Position numbers and translations under genes: made by a program. Source: Vibrio splendidus (lineage in GTDB: Bacteria; Pseudomonadota; Gammaproteobacteria; Enterobacterales; Vibrionaceae). From it: a DNA stretch of 64,000 bases. A model generated the notes under the pieces. The model did no database searches, was not told the DNA's origin, and was given only the letters and a program-made list of their open reading frames with translations. Positions within the stretch are counted from its first letter, which is position 1. Each line of letters starts with the position of its first letter. Location of the stretch: positions 124,001 to 188,000 of the forward strand of contig NZ_MCUN01000054.1 of assembly GCF_002873455.1 (NCBI RefSeq), given 5' to 3'. Shown piece after piece: positions 35,270 through 43,548 of this stretch.

Positions 35270-36282
35270 TGCGAATGAACAGAATGGTTTTACTTTTACT
35301 ACCGCTATTGATTCTCGGGTGTGCCTCTTCTGATGAGCCAACTAATCAGTTTGATGCCGAGTTGTATTCGGGTAAGCCAATTGACACTTTAACCAGCGAT
35401 GATCCACCCGTCAGTGAAAAAGAAGCAATCATGCGTGGTGATGTAGCACTTAGAGACAACAACATCGATCTGGCTCTCTATGAGTACATTCGATCTCTGT
35501 CTTTTCCTGAGCAAGAGTTTCACGACAAAACGCTATTTACGATCGGTCGAATTCACTCATCCAGAGGCAATTATGCACTTGCTGAAAAAGCGTATTTGGC
35601 GGCATTAGATTTTAACCCAGCACATACTGAAGTGTTGGAGCAACTTGGGGTTCTATACACTAAGCAGCGTCGCACAGATGAAGGACGGAGTTATTTTTTT
35701 AAAGCGATAAATGCGGATCAAGTTAGACTGAAGAGCAGTGAAACGACCAAAAATTACCAAGCGCTAAGTCAAAGTGAAGTGGCCAGTTTGAAGGTTGACA
35801 GTATGTCTCCTGCATTGGCTTACATGGGGATTGGGGTGTTGGAGGATGTAGAAGGTAAACATCAGATAGCCCAAGAATATTTTAAAAAGTCTCTCACTAT
35901 CGATAAGACTTCAGTGAAGGCTCTACTGAACATGGGTTACTCCCATTACATGTACGGCAACTACAAAGAAGCGTACCAATACACGCGTTCTGCTTTAGAG
36001 ATCGAACCTAACAATGAGAAGGCTCAAAACAACCTTGCACTTATTTATTTGGCATCAGGTGATGTGAAAAAAGCAATAAATGTGTTTATGCGTCATATGG
36101 ATGCGCCGGAAGCTCTGAATAATGTCGGTTACTTTTTAATTATTCAAGGCCGACCTGATGAAGCGATTCCTTACTTGCAACAAGCCATCGACAAAAAACC
36201 TTCGTATTACAAAATCGCCAATGAAAACCTAAATCGAGCCTTAGCCGAGGTGAGAGAAATGAAGGAGAGCACACCAATATAG
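35266..36282 (+). CDS. tadD: TadD-type TPR lipoprotein
   Basis: 338-residue lipoprotein with signal MVLLLLPLLILGC (lipobox LILGC) followed by tetratricopeptide repeats, e.g. KTLFTIGRIHSSRGNYALAEKAY, HTEVLEQLGVLYTKQRRTDEGRSYF, and further units to the C terminus. TadD proteins act at the periplasmic side in secretin assembly or stability. The start ATG 35266 has AGGAG eight bases upstream; ATG 35269 is also possible. Last gene of the main tad unit, with a terminator behind it. Confidence 0.9.
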   Translation: MMRMNRMVLLLLPLLILGCASSDEPTNQFDAELYSGKPIDTLTSDDPPVSEKEAIMRGDVALRDNNIDLALYEYIRSLSFPEQEFHDKTLFTIGRIHSSRGNYALAEKAYLAALDFNPAHTEVLEQLGVLYTKQRRTDEGRSYFFKAINADQVRLKSSETTKNYQALSQSEVASLKVDSMSPALAYMGIGVLEDVEGKHQIAQEYFKKSLTIDKTSVKALLNMGYSHYMYGNYKEAYQYTRSALEIEPNNEKAQNNLALIYLASGDVKKAINVFMRHMDAPEALNNVGYFLIIQGRPDEAIPYLQQAIDKKPSYYKIANENLNRALAEVREMKESTPI

Positions 36283-36330
36283 TGTTGTTTTATTAAAAGT
36301 TACTCTCCTTATGGTAAATAGCACAAATGA

Positions 36331-36372
36331 ATTAGCCCCTGATGAGTGTCCTTATCAGGGGCCAATTATTTT
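36331..36372 (+). terminator. Terminator of the tad operon
   Basis: GCCCCTGAT (36335-36343) pairs with ATCAGGGGC (36354-36362), followed by AATTATTTTT. Confidence 0.85.
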
Positions 36373-36434
36373 TCGCTCAGTTAGGTATTTTAGCTTTTAA
36401 TTACTAGCCGATCTTAATTGCAGATAGATCCTAA

Positions 36435-37580
36435 TTATAAATAGTTAAGCATCGCACCAGCTGCGATAAAGGTACCAACTAAACCTACAATCGGCATCTT
36501 CATTGTTTTCAATAGCCACACGCCAACAATGATCAGCGCAAAATCTAAGCCACTACTCACTGCGCTTGTGAAGATGGGTTGATATAACGCTGCCAACAAT
36601 AAACCGACAACTGCTGCATTCACACCGGTAAGAGCACCAGCCACCAAAGGTTTACTCGCAATTGCCTGCCAGTTCTTCAGTACACCCAGTAGCAGTAAGA
36701 AGCCCGGTAAGAACACTGCAATTGTTGCGAGCAGTGCTCCTGTAATCGGTGCCGATGGCATTAACACATAACCGAGGTAAGTAGCTAACGTAAACATCGG
36801 GCCGGGAACCGCTTGCGCAGTAGCATAGCCTGTTAGGAAGGTATCTTGAGACAGTTGGTCGCCAATACCATTCTGTAGCAACGGAAGAACCACGTGACCG
36901 CCACCGAAGACTAAGCTGCCTGCTTGGTAGAATAAACCAAACACTTCGATGCCTTGAGAATATGCACTGAACAGAGGTAAACCAACCAGTAGTGCTACAA
37001 AAATCACTAGCGGTGTTATGGATATCTTATGTGTCGAAGGCGCTGTTTTTAAGCCTTGAGAGGTTAAGAACTTACTGCCAATGATTGCTGCAAATAGAAG
37101 TACTAAGATTTGAGGCCAGATCCCAGGAATCAAAAGTAGAACAATCGCGGTGATCACACACAGTGCTGTTGCTACCTTTGATTGGCAAAAGTTTTTGTAC
37201 ATGCCGAAAGTGGCGTCAGCTACAACCACGACCGCGAGTAGTTTAAGTCCGTGGATGATTGAAATGAAAAGCGGTGCTTCTAACAACTGGGTGCTCACTA
37301 AGGCCAATATCAACATTAGGATGACAGAAGGGGAGGTGAAGCCTACAAATGCGGCAATCGCACCGGTTAAGCCACCTTTTTTGTAACCAACCGCGAAGCC
37401 AACCTGACTTGAGCCTGGACCCGGCAGAAATTGACTGAGGGCGACAATTTGACCGTACTCCTCATCGGATAACCAATTCAGTTTCTCAACAAAGGTTTTA
37501 CGGAAGTAGCCAATATGTGCCGCTGGTCCACCAAAGCTAATCCAGCCAAGCCAGAAAAAGGTTTTAAAAATTGAAAGCAT
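36435..37580 (-). CDS. chrA: ChrA-type chromate transporter
   Basis: 381-residue inner-membrane protein of the CHR family, which exports chromate. Two CHR domains are seen: the first with FFWLGWISFGGPAAHIGYFR and ALSQFLPGPGSSQVGFAVGY, the second with FYQAGSLVFGGGHVVLPLLQ and GYATAQAVPGPMFTLATYLGY. The paired GGP/PGP motifs are the family hallmark. It is divergent from a LysR-type gene 100 bases away, the probable regulator. A role in tolerance to another oxyanion is possible; no chrB is present. Confidence 0.92.
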   Translation of the reverse strand: MLSIFKTFFWLGWISFGGPAAHIGYFRKTFVEKLNWLSDEEYGQIVALSQFLPGPGSSQVGFAVGYKKGGLTGAIAAFVGFTSPSVILMLILALVSTQLLEAPLFISIIHGLKLLAVVVVADATFGMYKNFCQSKVATALCVITAIVLLLIPGIWPQILVLLFAAIIGSKFLTSQGLKTAPSTHKISITPLVIFVALLVGLPLFSAYSQGIEVFGLFYQAGSLVFGGGHVVLPLLQNGIGDQLSQDTFLTGYATAQAVPGPMFTLATYLGYVLMPSAPITGALLATIAVFLPGFLLLLGVLKNWQAIASKPLVAGALTGVNAAVVGLLLAALYQPIFTSAVSSGLDFALIIVGVWLLKTMKMPIVGLVGTFIAAGAMLNYL

Positions 37581-37680
37581 GATCGATTCCAGATAAATGT
37601 TTAGCGTAATTTAGGTGGAGTTAAACTATGATTCAAATTAATTGTTTTAATTGTAACTATGAATAATATGGGATTGATTT

Positions 37681-38610
37681 GTGGCTGATTTTAACTGGAA
37701 AGGAATTGACCTTAACTTATTGATTGCACTGCAAGCTCTATATAAAACAAACAGTGTAAGCAAGGCAGCTGAACGTTGTTATGTCAGCCAATCAGCAATG
37801 AGCCATAGCTTACAAAGACTGAGAAAGTTGTTTGATGACCCTTTGTTTGAGCGTGTCGGTAGTAAGATGGAAGCGACCGACCGAGCGATTGAATTATCAA
37901 GCACCGTCGATGCGTTGCTTAATACTATTCAATCTGAAGTTCTGTTGTCCAAAAGGTTCGAAGTTGATAGTTATAAAGGCAGCTGGAAGATCGGACTTAC
38001 CGACTACGCGGAACAGATGTTTGGCCCAATGATCTTCGATTTTATTAAACAAGCTTCGCCAAACTCTCAAGTCGCATTTTTTAACGTTAATCGAACCAAT
38101 TACCAGCAGGTATTTGAAGAGGCTAAGCTAGATATTGCGATAGGCAGCTTTGGTGAAGTGCCTAAGTTGTATGGCATTGAACATCTCTATACCGAGCAAC
38201 ATGTTTGCTTGCTTGATGCATCCGTTTTGGATGTTGAGCTGCCTATGTCATTACAATCATTTGTTTCTGTGGAGCACGCCTTAGTGTCTCCCTATGGTGC
38301 CTTAAAAACGGCAGTTGATATTAAATTGTCTGAGTTGGGCTACACCAGAAAAGTGGCAATCGCATCGAGCAACTTCTTAACGGTAAAGCGATTGATCAGT
38401 GGCAGAAAGCTATTGTGTATTGTGCCGAAGTTAGTCGCTAGAAACGCTCCTAATGCCGATAGTTCATTGATAGCCGTTGCCGCGCCGATAGACGTTCCTG
38501 ATTTTGATATACAGCTTGTTTATCGTAAGGGAAAGCAATTAGACGACAAAAACACTCACTTGAGGAAAGTGATCTCTCAAGCGGTTGAGATTGTCATTGC
38601 GGTTGAGTGA
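37681..38610 (+). CDS. LysR-family transcriptional regulator next to chrA
   Basis: 309-residue regulator starting at GTG 37681. The HTH is LNLLIALQALYKTNSVSKAA and CYVSQSAMSHSLQRLRKLFDDPLFERVG, close to the NodD/LeuO-like branch (DLNLL start, DPLF motif). A weak GGGA lies upstream of the GTG; no better ATG precedes the HTH. It is divergent from chrA and is its likely regulator. Its last 17 bases overlap the end of the convergent PAP2-type gene. Confidence 0.88.
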   Translation: MADFNWKGIDLNLLIALQALYKTNSVSKAAERCYVSQSAMSHSLQRLRKLFDDPLFERVGSKMEATDRAIELSSTVDALLNTIQSEVLLSKRFEVDSYKGSWKIGLTDYAEQMFGPMIFDFIKQASPNSQVAFFNVNRTNYQQVFEEAKLDIAIGSFGEVPKLYGIEHLYTEQHVCLLDASVLDVELPMSLQSFVSVEHALVSPYGALKTAVDIKLSELGYTRKVAIASSNFLTVKRLISGRKLLCIVPKLVARNAPNADSSLIAVAAPIDVPDFDIQLVYRKGKQLDDKNTHLRKVISQAVEIVIAVE

Positions 38611-39718
38611 TTGATGACGAGTTTCTTCTTAGCAAGTAACCGATTAAGTGCCAAAGAGCAACTACCATTAGAGCGCCTATATACCCATCTATTGCGTAGT
38701 GCCACGCTAAGTGAACGGACCCAACTTGGACAAAGAAAGCGTAAACCCATGCAATATATCCCCAGTTTTTGTTTAACCGAAATGCGGTCATAGCCATTAA
38801 CACTGCGATTGTTACATGCAAACTTGGCATGGCGGATATGCCCGTTCCTCTACCTCTTATTCCTGTCACATAGCTATCCCAAAGCATGTCCTGTGCCGAT
38901 AATGTCCATAAAGAAAATACACTTAGCTCAGTTATTTTATGGTTTTGCATGTCCAGGCGTTGCATTAGCTCGAGATAGAGATCTTGATGATGGAAATGAT
39001 GAAAGAATACAGGACCTGCAGATGATAATAATGTTGCCATGACGTTCCCAAAAAGAAACCACGACACTAAAAATGTGAGGATAAACTGGTTACGAAGTTG
39101 ATCATTTTTCCTGTAGACAATGAAAAAAAGTAACATCCCCCACATAAGAAAAAACCACAAGTTGTATAGAAAATTAATCATTAGAGTTGAAGCTGCATTA
39201 GGCAGAAAAAAATGCGTAATTTCCCATGGAGATATACCGAAGTGCAGCCACTTGTCTAAGTGATAAAAGGTAAGATCTAAGTTGTATGGATTGAAGTGAG
39301 GTATCAGTGATTTTATAAACGTATAACTCGAGAATGAAATATTTAATACGAGCATTAACAGAATAAAATAAATAGGCTTAGATATAGGGAATAGCAGCGA
39401 TTTTACTTTTTTAATGAATCGTATTGTTGGGCTTTTTTCTCGTTTAAACAATAAATAACAATAGTAATACGTAGCCCAAACCATAAAAGTGACATAGCAA
39501 ATTGTAATCAAAACATCGATATAGCTATAGATGTCATATTTCATATTCTCGGGAACAAATAGGTTGATGATGAAGGTGAACGGGGCAATGAATGCAACAT
39601 AATACAAAATCAGTTTGTTTCTTCTGAATTCATGAAGCAAAGACGATAACAAGTTTGATTGTTCTTTTTGAGGAGCGGGTTTGGCGGTGGTCGTCTCTGA
39701 ATCCATATTGCCCTTCAT
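38594..39718 (-). CDS. PAP2/Aur1-like membrane phosphatase or phosphotransferase
   Basis: 374-residue polytopic membrane protein with about six helices. The C-terminal PAP2 motifs are seen: SAMPSLHVTIAVLMA and GSVHLAWHYAIDGYIGA (catalytic His pair and Asp). This arrangement fits the Aur1/Ipt1-like branch of PAP2 proteins that act on phospholipid head groups or lipid phosphates. The start is ATG 39718 (AGGA seven bases upstream) or ATG 39706 (AAGGG upstream). The hydrophilic N terminus (SETTTAKPAPQKEQS) is unusual for the family. Substrate unknown. Confidence 0.82.
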   Translation of the reverse strand: MKGNMDSETTTAKPAPQKEQSNLLSSLLHEFRRNKLILYYVAFIAPFTFIINLFVPENMKYDIYSYIDVLITICYVTFMVWATYYYCYLLFKREKSPTIRFIKKVKSLLFPISKPIYFILLMLVLNISFSSYTFIKSLIPHFNPYNLDLTFYHLDKWLHFGISPWEITHFFLPNAASTLMINFLYNLWFFLMWGMLLFFIVYRKNDQLRNQFILTFLVSWFLFGNVMATLLSSAGPVFFHHFHHQDLYLELMQRLDMQNHKITELSVFSLWTLSAQDMLWDSYVTGIRGRGTGISAMPSLHVTIAVLMAMTAFRLNKNWGYIAWVYAFFVQVGSVHLAWHYAIDGYIGALMVVALWHLIGYLLRRNSSSITQPQ

Positions 39719-39833
39719 CAAGATTTCCTATCATGATTAAAGGTTAGTTCATTTGAGCTGGTTTTCTACTTTTAGGCCTTGCCTCTTGCGTAAAAATAAA
39801 CGAAATAAATCCTTCCATATTTCACAACCCGAC

Positions 39834-39839
39834 TATACT
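39834..39839 (+). promoter_or_regulatory. Possible -10 box of an intergenic small RNA
   Basis: TATACT in the gap between the PAP2 and lacI-type genes, with no clear -35 box. It lies just upstream of an 8-bp hairpin. Confidence 0.35.
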
Positions 39840-39845
39840 TAATTT

Positions 39846-39990
39846 ACGACTTAAAGCAGTCGTAACGAATAGGCTTTTTGATTTACCTAAGTAAAATAAT
39901 GGTTATATCCCTATGATATAGCTAAAAAAATACCAGGCTAAACGGACTTAGTTGGTCTTGAAGCGCTAGCTCCCCCTAGCGCTTTTTCTT
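39846..39990 (+). ncRNA. Candidate intergenic small RNA
   Basis: A plus-strand terminator (39961-39990) has no gene ending in front of it. The 140 bases upstream begin with the stem TTACGACT/AGTCGTAA (39844-39865) just after a TATACT box, and contain no open frame of note. Together these look like a short independent RNA of about 145 nucleotides. Not matched to any Vibrio small RNA I can recall; purely structural evidence. Confidence 0.4.
39961..39990 (+). terminator. Orphan plus-strand terminator
   Basis: AAGCGCTA (39961-39968) pairs with TAGCGCTT (39977-39984), then TTTCTTTTC. Both neighbouring genes are on the minus strand, and the minus-strand side of the hairpin lacks a T run. Confidence 0.75.
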
Positions 39991-40005
39991 TTCTTCTTTC
40001 AATCT

Positions 40006-41073
40006 CTATTCCGGTAATAGGATCTGAATTTTCTTCAGGAGTTGTTCTATCTGTTGTTTTTCATAGTGAGCAGTGATCTTAGGTTGACTACTCTCTCTGG
40101 GAATCAGTGTGGTTTCAATATGTTGCTGCAGTAGAGCATCTTGTGAGTTGGCGTTGAGCTTTTCTGCAAGTATCACAGCCTGTTGACCTATCTTTGTGAA
40201 ATCTTGTTTGATTGTGGTGAGAGGTGGGTTAAAGAAAGCACTGTCCTCGATGCCATCAAAGCCGACGACTGCAACCTTTTCTGGTACTGGAATCTGCAGT
40301 TCTTGCAGCGCGCGTAAAACCCCTAATGCCATTTGATCACTGGCGACCAGCACAGCATCAAACGGGGTTTGTTTAGCGACAGCGTCTCGAATGCCAAGGT
40401 AGCCACTTTGTGCTTGCCAGTTTCCTTGATGCTGAAACTGTATTTGACAGTTTGCATCTGACAACACACTTAACCAACTCTGAAGACGAATTTGTGATGC
40501 ACTGGATTCATTAGGCCCACTGATCAACAAGTATTCAGAGCGACTATTTTCAATAAGATGTTGAGCTGCCAGTTTTGCTCCCTCTGCATGATCTCCGCAT
40601 ATATAGTTAACTTGGCTGTTAGAAGGGACATCAATGAAGATAAGGTTGAGATTTTGATACTGTTCCACTAACAGCTCAGCGTCGGTACTCTTTAAAGGCA
40701 CATTCAGAATGATGCTGTCGACCTGTTGGGCGATCAGCTCACGAATGGCTTCGCGGGTGTTGGTGAGGTTCGGTTCTGATACCACTGAAAAAGCGGTTCC
40801 ATACCCCATATCGTGAGCTTGCATTCGTACGCCATTTGCGATCATTGCTGCGCCGTGTAATGCCATATCGAGAGTCACTAACCCTATGCTGGTGGATTTG
40901 GAACGGCTAAGCATTTGAGCGCCTTTATTGGGCACATATCCAAGTTTTTTTATCGCTGCGTTCACTTTGTTTCGAGTGGATTCTGCGACATCTTGTGAGC
41001 CGTTGGTTACCCTTGATACTGTTTGAGTTGATACGCCAGCCAGCTTCGCTACATCTTTAAAAGTTACACTCAT
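40006..41073 (-). CDS. LacI/GalR-family regulator of the galactoside genes
   Basis: 355-residue repressor from ATG 41073 (ATG 41076 or 41085 also possible; no strong ribosome site). The HTH is VTFKDVAKLAGVSTQTVSRVTNG with the hinge helix NKGAQMLSRSKSTSIGLV; the rest is the sugar-binding domain (VVGFDGIEDSAFFNPPLTTIKQD). It is divergent from the alpha-galactosidase gene, and the gap holds two copies of a CpG-centred palindrome (TGTTT-A/C-CGAAAACA), the form of LacI-family operators. So it most likely represses the adjacent galactosidase/symporter unit and itself until an inducer is bound. Confidence 0.9.
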   Translation of the reverse strand: MSVTFKDVAKLAGVSTQTVSRVTNGSQDVAESTRNKVNAAIKKLGYVPNKGAQMLSRSKSTSIGLVTLDMALHGAAMIANGVRMQAHDMGYGTAFSVVSEPNLTNTREAIRELIAQQVDSIILNVPLKSTDAELLVEQYQNLNLIFIDVPSNSQVNYICGDHAEGAKLAAQHLIENSRSEYLLISGPNESSASQIRLQSWLSVLSDANCQIQFQHQGNWQAQSGYLGIRDAVAKQTPFDAVLVASDQMALGVLRALQELQIPVPEKVAVVGFDGIEDSAFFNPPLTTIKQDFTKIGQQAVILAEKLNANSQDALLQQHIETTLIPRESSQPKITAHYEKQQIEQLLKKIQILLPE

Positions 41074-41175
41074 CATACAATCCATCGAATATTCCCGTCG
41101 TTCGATAAGCTTATCTAAATTAGCGAAATGAAACTCGGCTCCCTTTCAAAAAAATGTCATTAAAAACATTAATTT

Positions 41176-41189
41176 TGTTTCCGAAAACA
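41176..41189. promoter_or_regulatory. LacI-type operator 1
   Basis: TGTTTCCGAAAACA, a CpG-centred near-palindrome in the lacI/galactosidase gap, about 100 bases from the regulator's start. Confidence 0.7.
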
Positions 41190-41295
41190 GTCGATCTTGT
41201 GCAAATTTAAGCAATGATTAAGTGCTTTTTGATCACATTATTTAGCCATATTGGTACTAATTTCAATCTTCGGGTTCAGTATTAATCTTAGTTTA

Positions 41296-41309
41296 TGTTT
41301 ACGAAAACA
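41296..41309. promoter_or_regulatory. LacI-type operator 2
   Basis: TGTTTACGAAAACA, differing from operator 1 at one base, 120 bases away. It ends 14 bases before ATG 41324, well placed to block transcription of the alpha-galactosidase gene. Confidence 0.7.
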
Positions 41310-41323
41310 ATATGAGATTGGCT

Positions 41324-43447
41324 ATGAGCGAGTTTATTCATCTAACAAGTAAAAACCACAGTTTGATCATCAAATCGGGTCGTACTACTGAGATTCTGCA
41401 TTGGGGCGCGAAGATTGCCAGTATTGATGAAGATCTTTTGTTATCAACCGAGAGACCGATCTCCCAAGCGCGCCTTGATGTCGATGTACCGCTTTCTCTA
41501 TGCCCTGAATTAGGAAGCGGTCATTTTAATGCGCCGGGCATAGAAGGGCACCGTGATGGTTTTGATTGGGCTCCCGTCTTTCATACTGTCCACGTAGAAG
41601 CGAATACTAAGCATGGAGAAGGTCAGGTTCAGAAAGCGACCTTTGTGCTAGAAGACACTGTGTCTAAGCTTGAATTGACTGTCGAAATCAAACTGGATTT
41701 CGAATCTGATGTGGTCCAAAAACGTGTGACAGTCACTAATAAAGGCGACAATAAATACTACCTGAACAAGCTTTCTTCAACGCTGCCATTACCGAATCAT
41801 GCTAATGAGCTTATGACGTTCCATGGTCGTTGGTGTCATGAGTTTCAAACGCAACGTCAACGCTTTGAACACGGTGGCTTTATGCAAGAGAACCGTCGTG
41901 GCCGCACATCTCACGAGAACTTCCCTGGTATGTTTGTGGGCACGCAAGGTTTCTCTGAACAGAACGGTTTGGTTTGGGGGTTCCATTTAGGTTGGAGTGG
42001 CAATCATCAAATGCGTGCTGATGTGCGAAGTGATGGCCGTCGTTTTGTTCAAGCTGGTGAGCTATTACTCGCTGGCGAATCTATTCTGGAATCTCAGGCA
42101 AGCTATCAAACACCTTGGTTATATGGTTGTTACAGCAAGTCTGGTTTAAACGGTATTGCTCAACGTTTTCAGCAGTTTGTTCGTGACAACATTATTCAAT
42201 TCCCTGCCGATAAACCTCGCCCCGTGCATTTAAATACTTGGGAGGGGATCTACTTCGACCATAAACCTGACTACATCATGCAGATGGCAACCGAAGCCAG
42301 TGCGATGGGCGTTGAACGATTTATCATTGATGATGGGTGGTTTATCGGTCGTGATGGTGAACGAACGGCATTAGGTGATTGGTACCTAGATGAAGTGAAA
42401 TACCCAAATGGCTTAGAACCTGTGATTGAACATGTAAACCAGCAAGGCATGGAGTTTGGTCTTTGGGTTGAGCCAGAGATGGTCAGTCAAGACTCTAACC
42501 TTTATCGCAACCATCCTGATTGGGTGCTTGGTTTACAAGGTTACCATCAACCCTCAGGCCGTTGGCAATACGTGTTAGACCTACAAAATGAAGACTGCTT
42601 TAACTACTTGTTCGAACGCCTCAATACGCTGCTGACTCGATACAACATTACTTACCTTAAATGGGATATGAACCGAGAGTTAGTTCAACCGGGTCACAAC
42701 GGGAAGGCTGCTGTGCATGGTCAAACTAAAGCGCTATATCGCCTTGTTGATGAGTTGAACCTAGAACACCCAGAAGTCGAGATCGAATCTTGTTCTTCGG
42801 GTGGTGGTCGTATCGACTTTGAAATTCTAAAACGAACGCATCGTTTCTGGGCATCGGATTGTAATGATGCCTTAGAGCGCCAAGCCATTCAGAAAGGCAT
42901 GAGTTACTTCTTCCCTCCCGAAGTGATGGGGGCGCACATAGGCCCAGCAGAATGCCACTCAACCAACCGCCGTCACAGCATCAATATGCGTGGTGTAACC
43001 GCACTCATGGGGCACATGGGGGTTGAGCTTGACCCAGTTAAAGAGTCACCTGAAGAGAAACAAGCATTCTCACATTACATTTCACTGCATAAACAGTTCC
43101 GTCATGTTTTGCATTCTGGCCGTAGTTTCCGAATGGATCCTTCGGACAAAAATCAGAACATTTATGGCGTTGAAAATGACGATGAAATGTTGATCACCGT
43201 GTGCCAATTAGCCATGCCTGAATATGCTCTGCCTTCGCCACTTCGTATTAGTTGCGTTGAAGACAATGCGATGTATCAAGTGAAGTTAGTGGACATGCCA
43301 CAAACCAGTTTCCAGTTGATGAAACAGCGCCCTCAATGGCTCGATAGAACGTTAACTTTGAGCGGCGATAACCTTAAAGAAATTGGATTGACCTTACCGA
43401 TTCTAGACCCAGAGTCAGCATTGATTGTTCATCTAAAAAAGATATGA
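41324..43447 (+). CDS. Alpha-galactosidase, GH36
   Basis: 707-residue cytoplasmic enzyme (no signal peptide) hydrolysing terminal alpha-galactosides such as melibiose or raffinose-type sugars. The GH36 catalytic segments are YLKWDMNRELV (nucleophile D448) and ESCSSGGGRIDFEILKRT then FWASDCNDALERQ (acid/base D512). The N-terminal beta-sandwich (SLCPELGSGHFNAPGIEGHRDG) and C-terminal domain are present. ATG 41324 is used; ATG 41312 lies directly beside the operator and has no ribosome site. The symporter gene follows after 100 bases, presumably in one transcript. Confidence 0.93.
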   Translation: MSEFIHLTSKNHSLIIKSGRTTEILHWGAKIASIDEDLLLSTERPISQARLDVDVPLSLCPELGSGHFNAPGIEGHRDGFDWAPVFHTVHVEANTKHGEGQVQKATFVLEDTVSKLELTVEIKLDFESDVVQKRVTVTNKGDNKYYLNKLSSTLPLPNHANELMTFHGRWCHEFQTQRQRFEHGGFMQENRRGRTSHENFPGMFVGTQGFSEQNGLVWGFHLGWSGNHQMRADVRSDGRRFVQAGELLLAGESILESQASYQTPWLYGCYSKSGLNGIAQRFQQFVRDNIIQFPADKPRPVHLNTWEGIYFDHKPDYIMQMATEASAMGVERFIIDDGWFIGRDGERTALGDWYLDEVKYPNGLEPVIEHVNQQGMEFGLWVEPEMVSQDSNLYRNHPDWVLGLQGYHQPSGRWQYVLDLQNEDCFNYLFERLNTLLTRYNITYLKWDMNRELVQPGHNGKAAVHGQTKALYRLVDELNLEHPEVEIESCSSGGGRIDFEILKRTHRFWASDCNDALERQAIQKGMSYFFPPEVMGAHIGPAECHSTNRRHSINMRGVTALMGHMGVELDPVKESPEEKQAFSHYISLHKQFRHVLHSGRSFRMDPSDKNQNIYGVENDDEMLITVCQLAMPEYALPSPLRISCVEDNAMYQVKLVDMPQTSFQLMKQRPQWLDRTLTLSGDNLKEIGLTLPILDPESALIVHLKKI

Positions 43448-43500
43448 ACCACTGACTCTGATCATCCCTACAAATAAAATTCTAAATATAAAAATATAAT

Positions 43501-43522
43501 CGGCAGCGAGGAATTGCTGCCG
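43501..43522 (+). other. Intercistronic hairpin before the symporter gene
   Basis: CGGCAGC pairs with GCTGCCG around GAGGAATT; no T run. It sits 27 bases before the next start codon and may protect or attenuate the mRNA. Confidence 0.6.
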
Positions 43523-43548
43523 CAATAACTAAACTTAAGGAAAACAAA

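Noticed and set aside
20395..36282. Tad locus as a recently transferred island
   Set aside because: No integrase, tRNA junction or direct flanking repeats were seen; the intergenic parts are AT-rich but that alone is weak evidence.
39961..39990. Hairpin as terminator of the lacI-type gene
   Set aside because: On the minus strand it is followed by CAAGACC rather than a T run, so it fits the plus strand only.
41221..41240. Possible CRP site before the alpha-galactosidase gene (TCACA at 41233)
   Set aside because: Only a half site; the matching TGTGA at the right spacing is absent.
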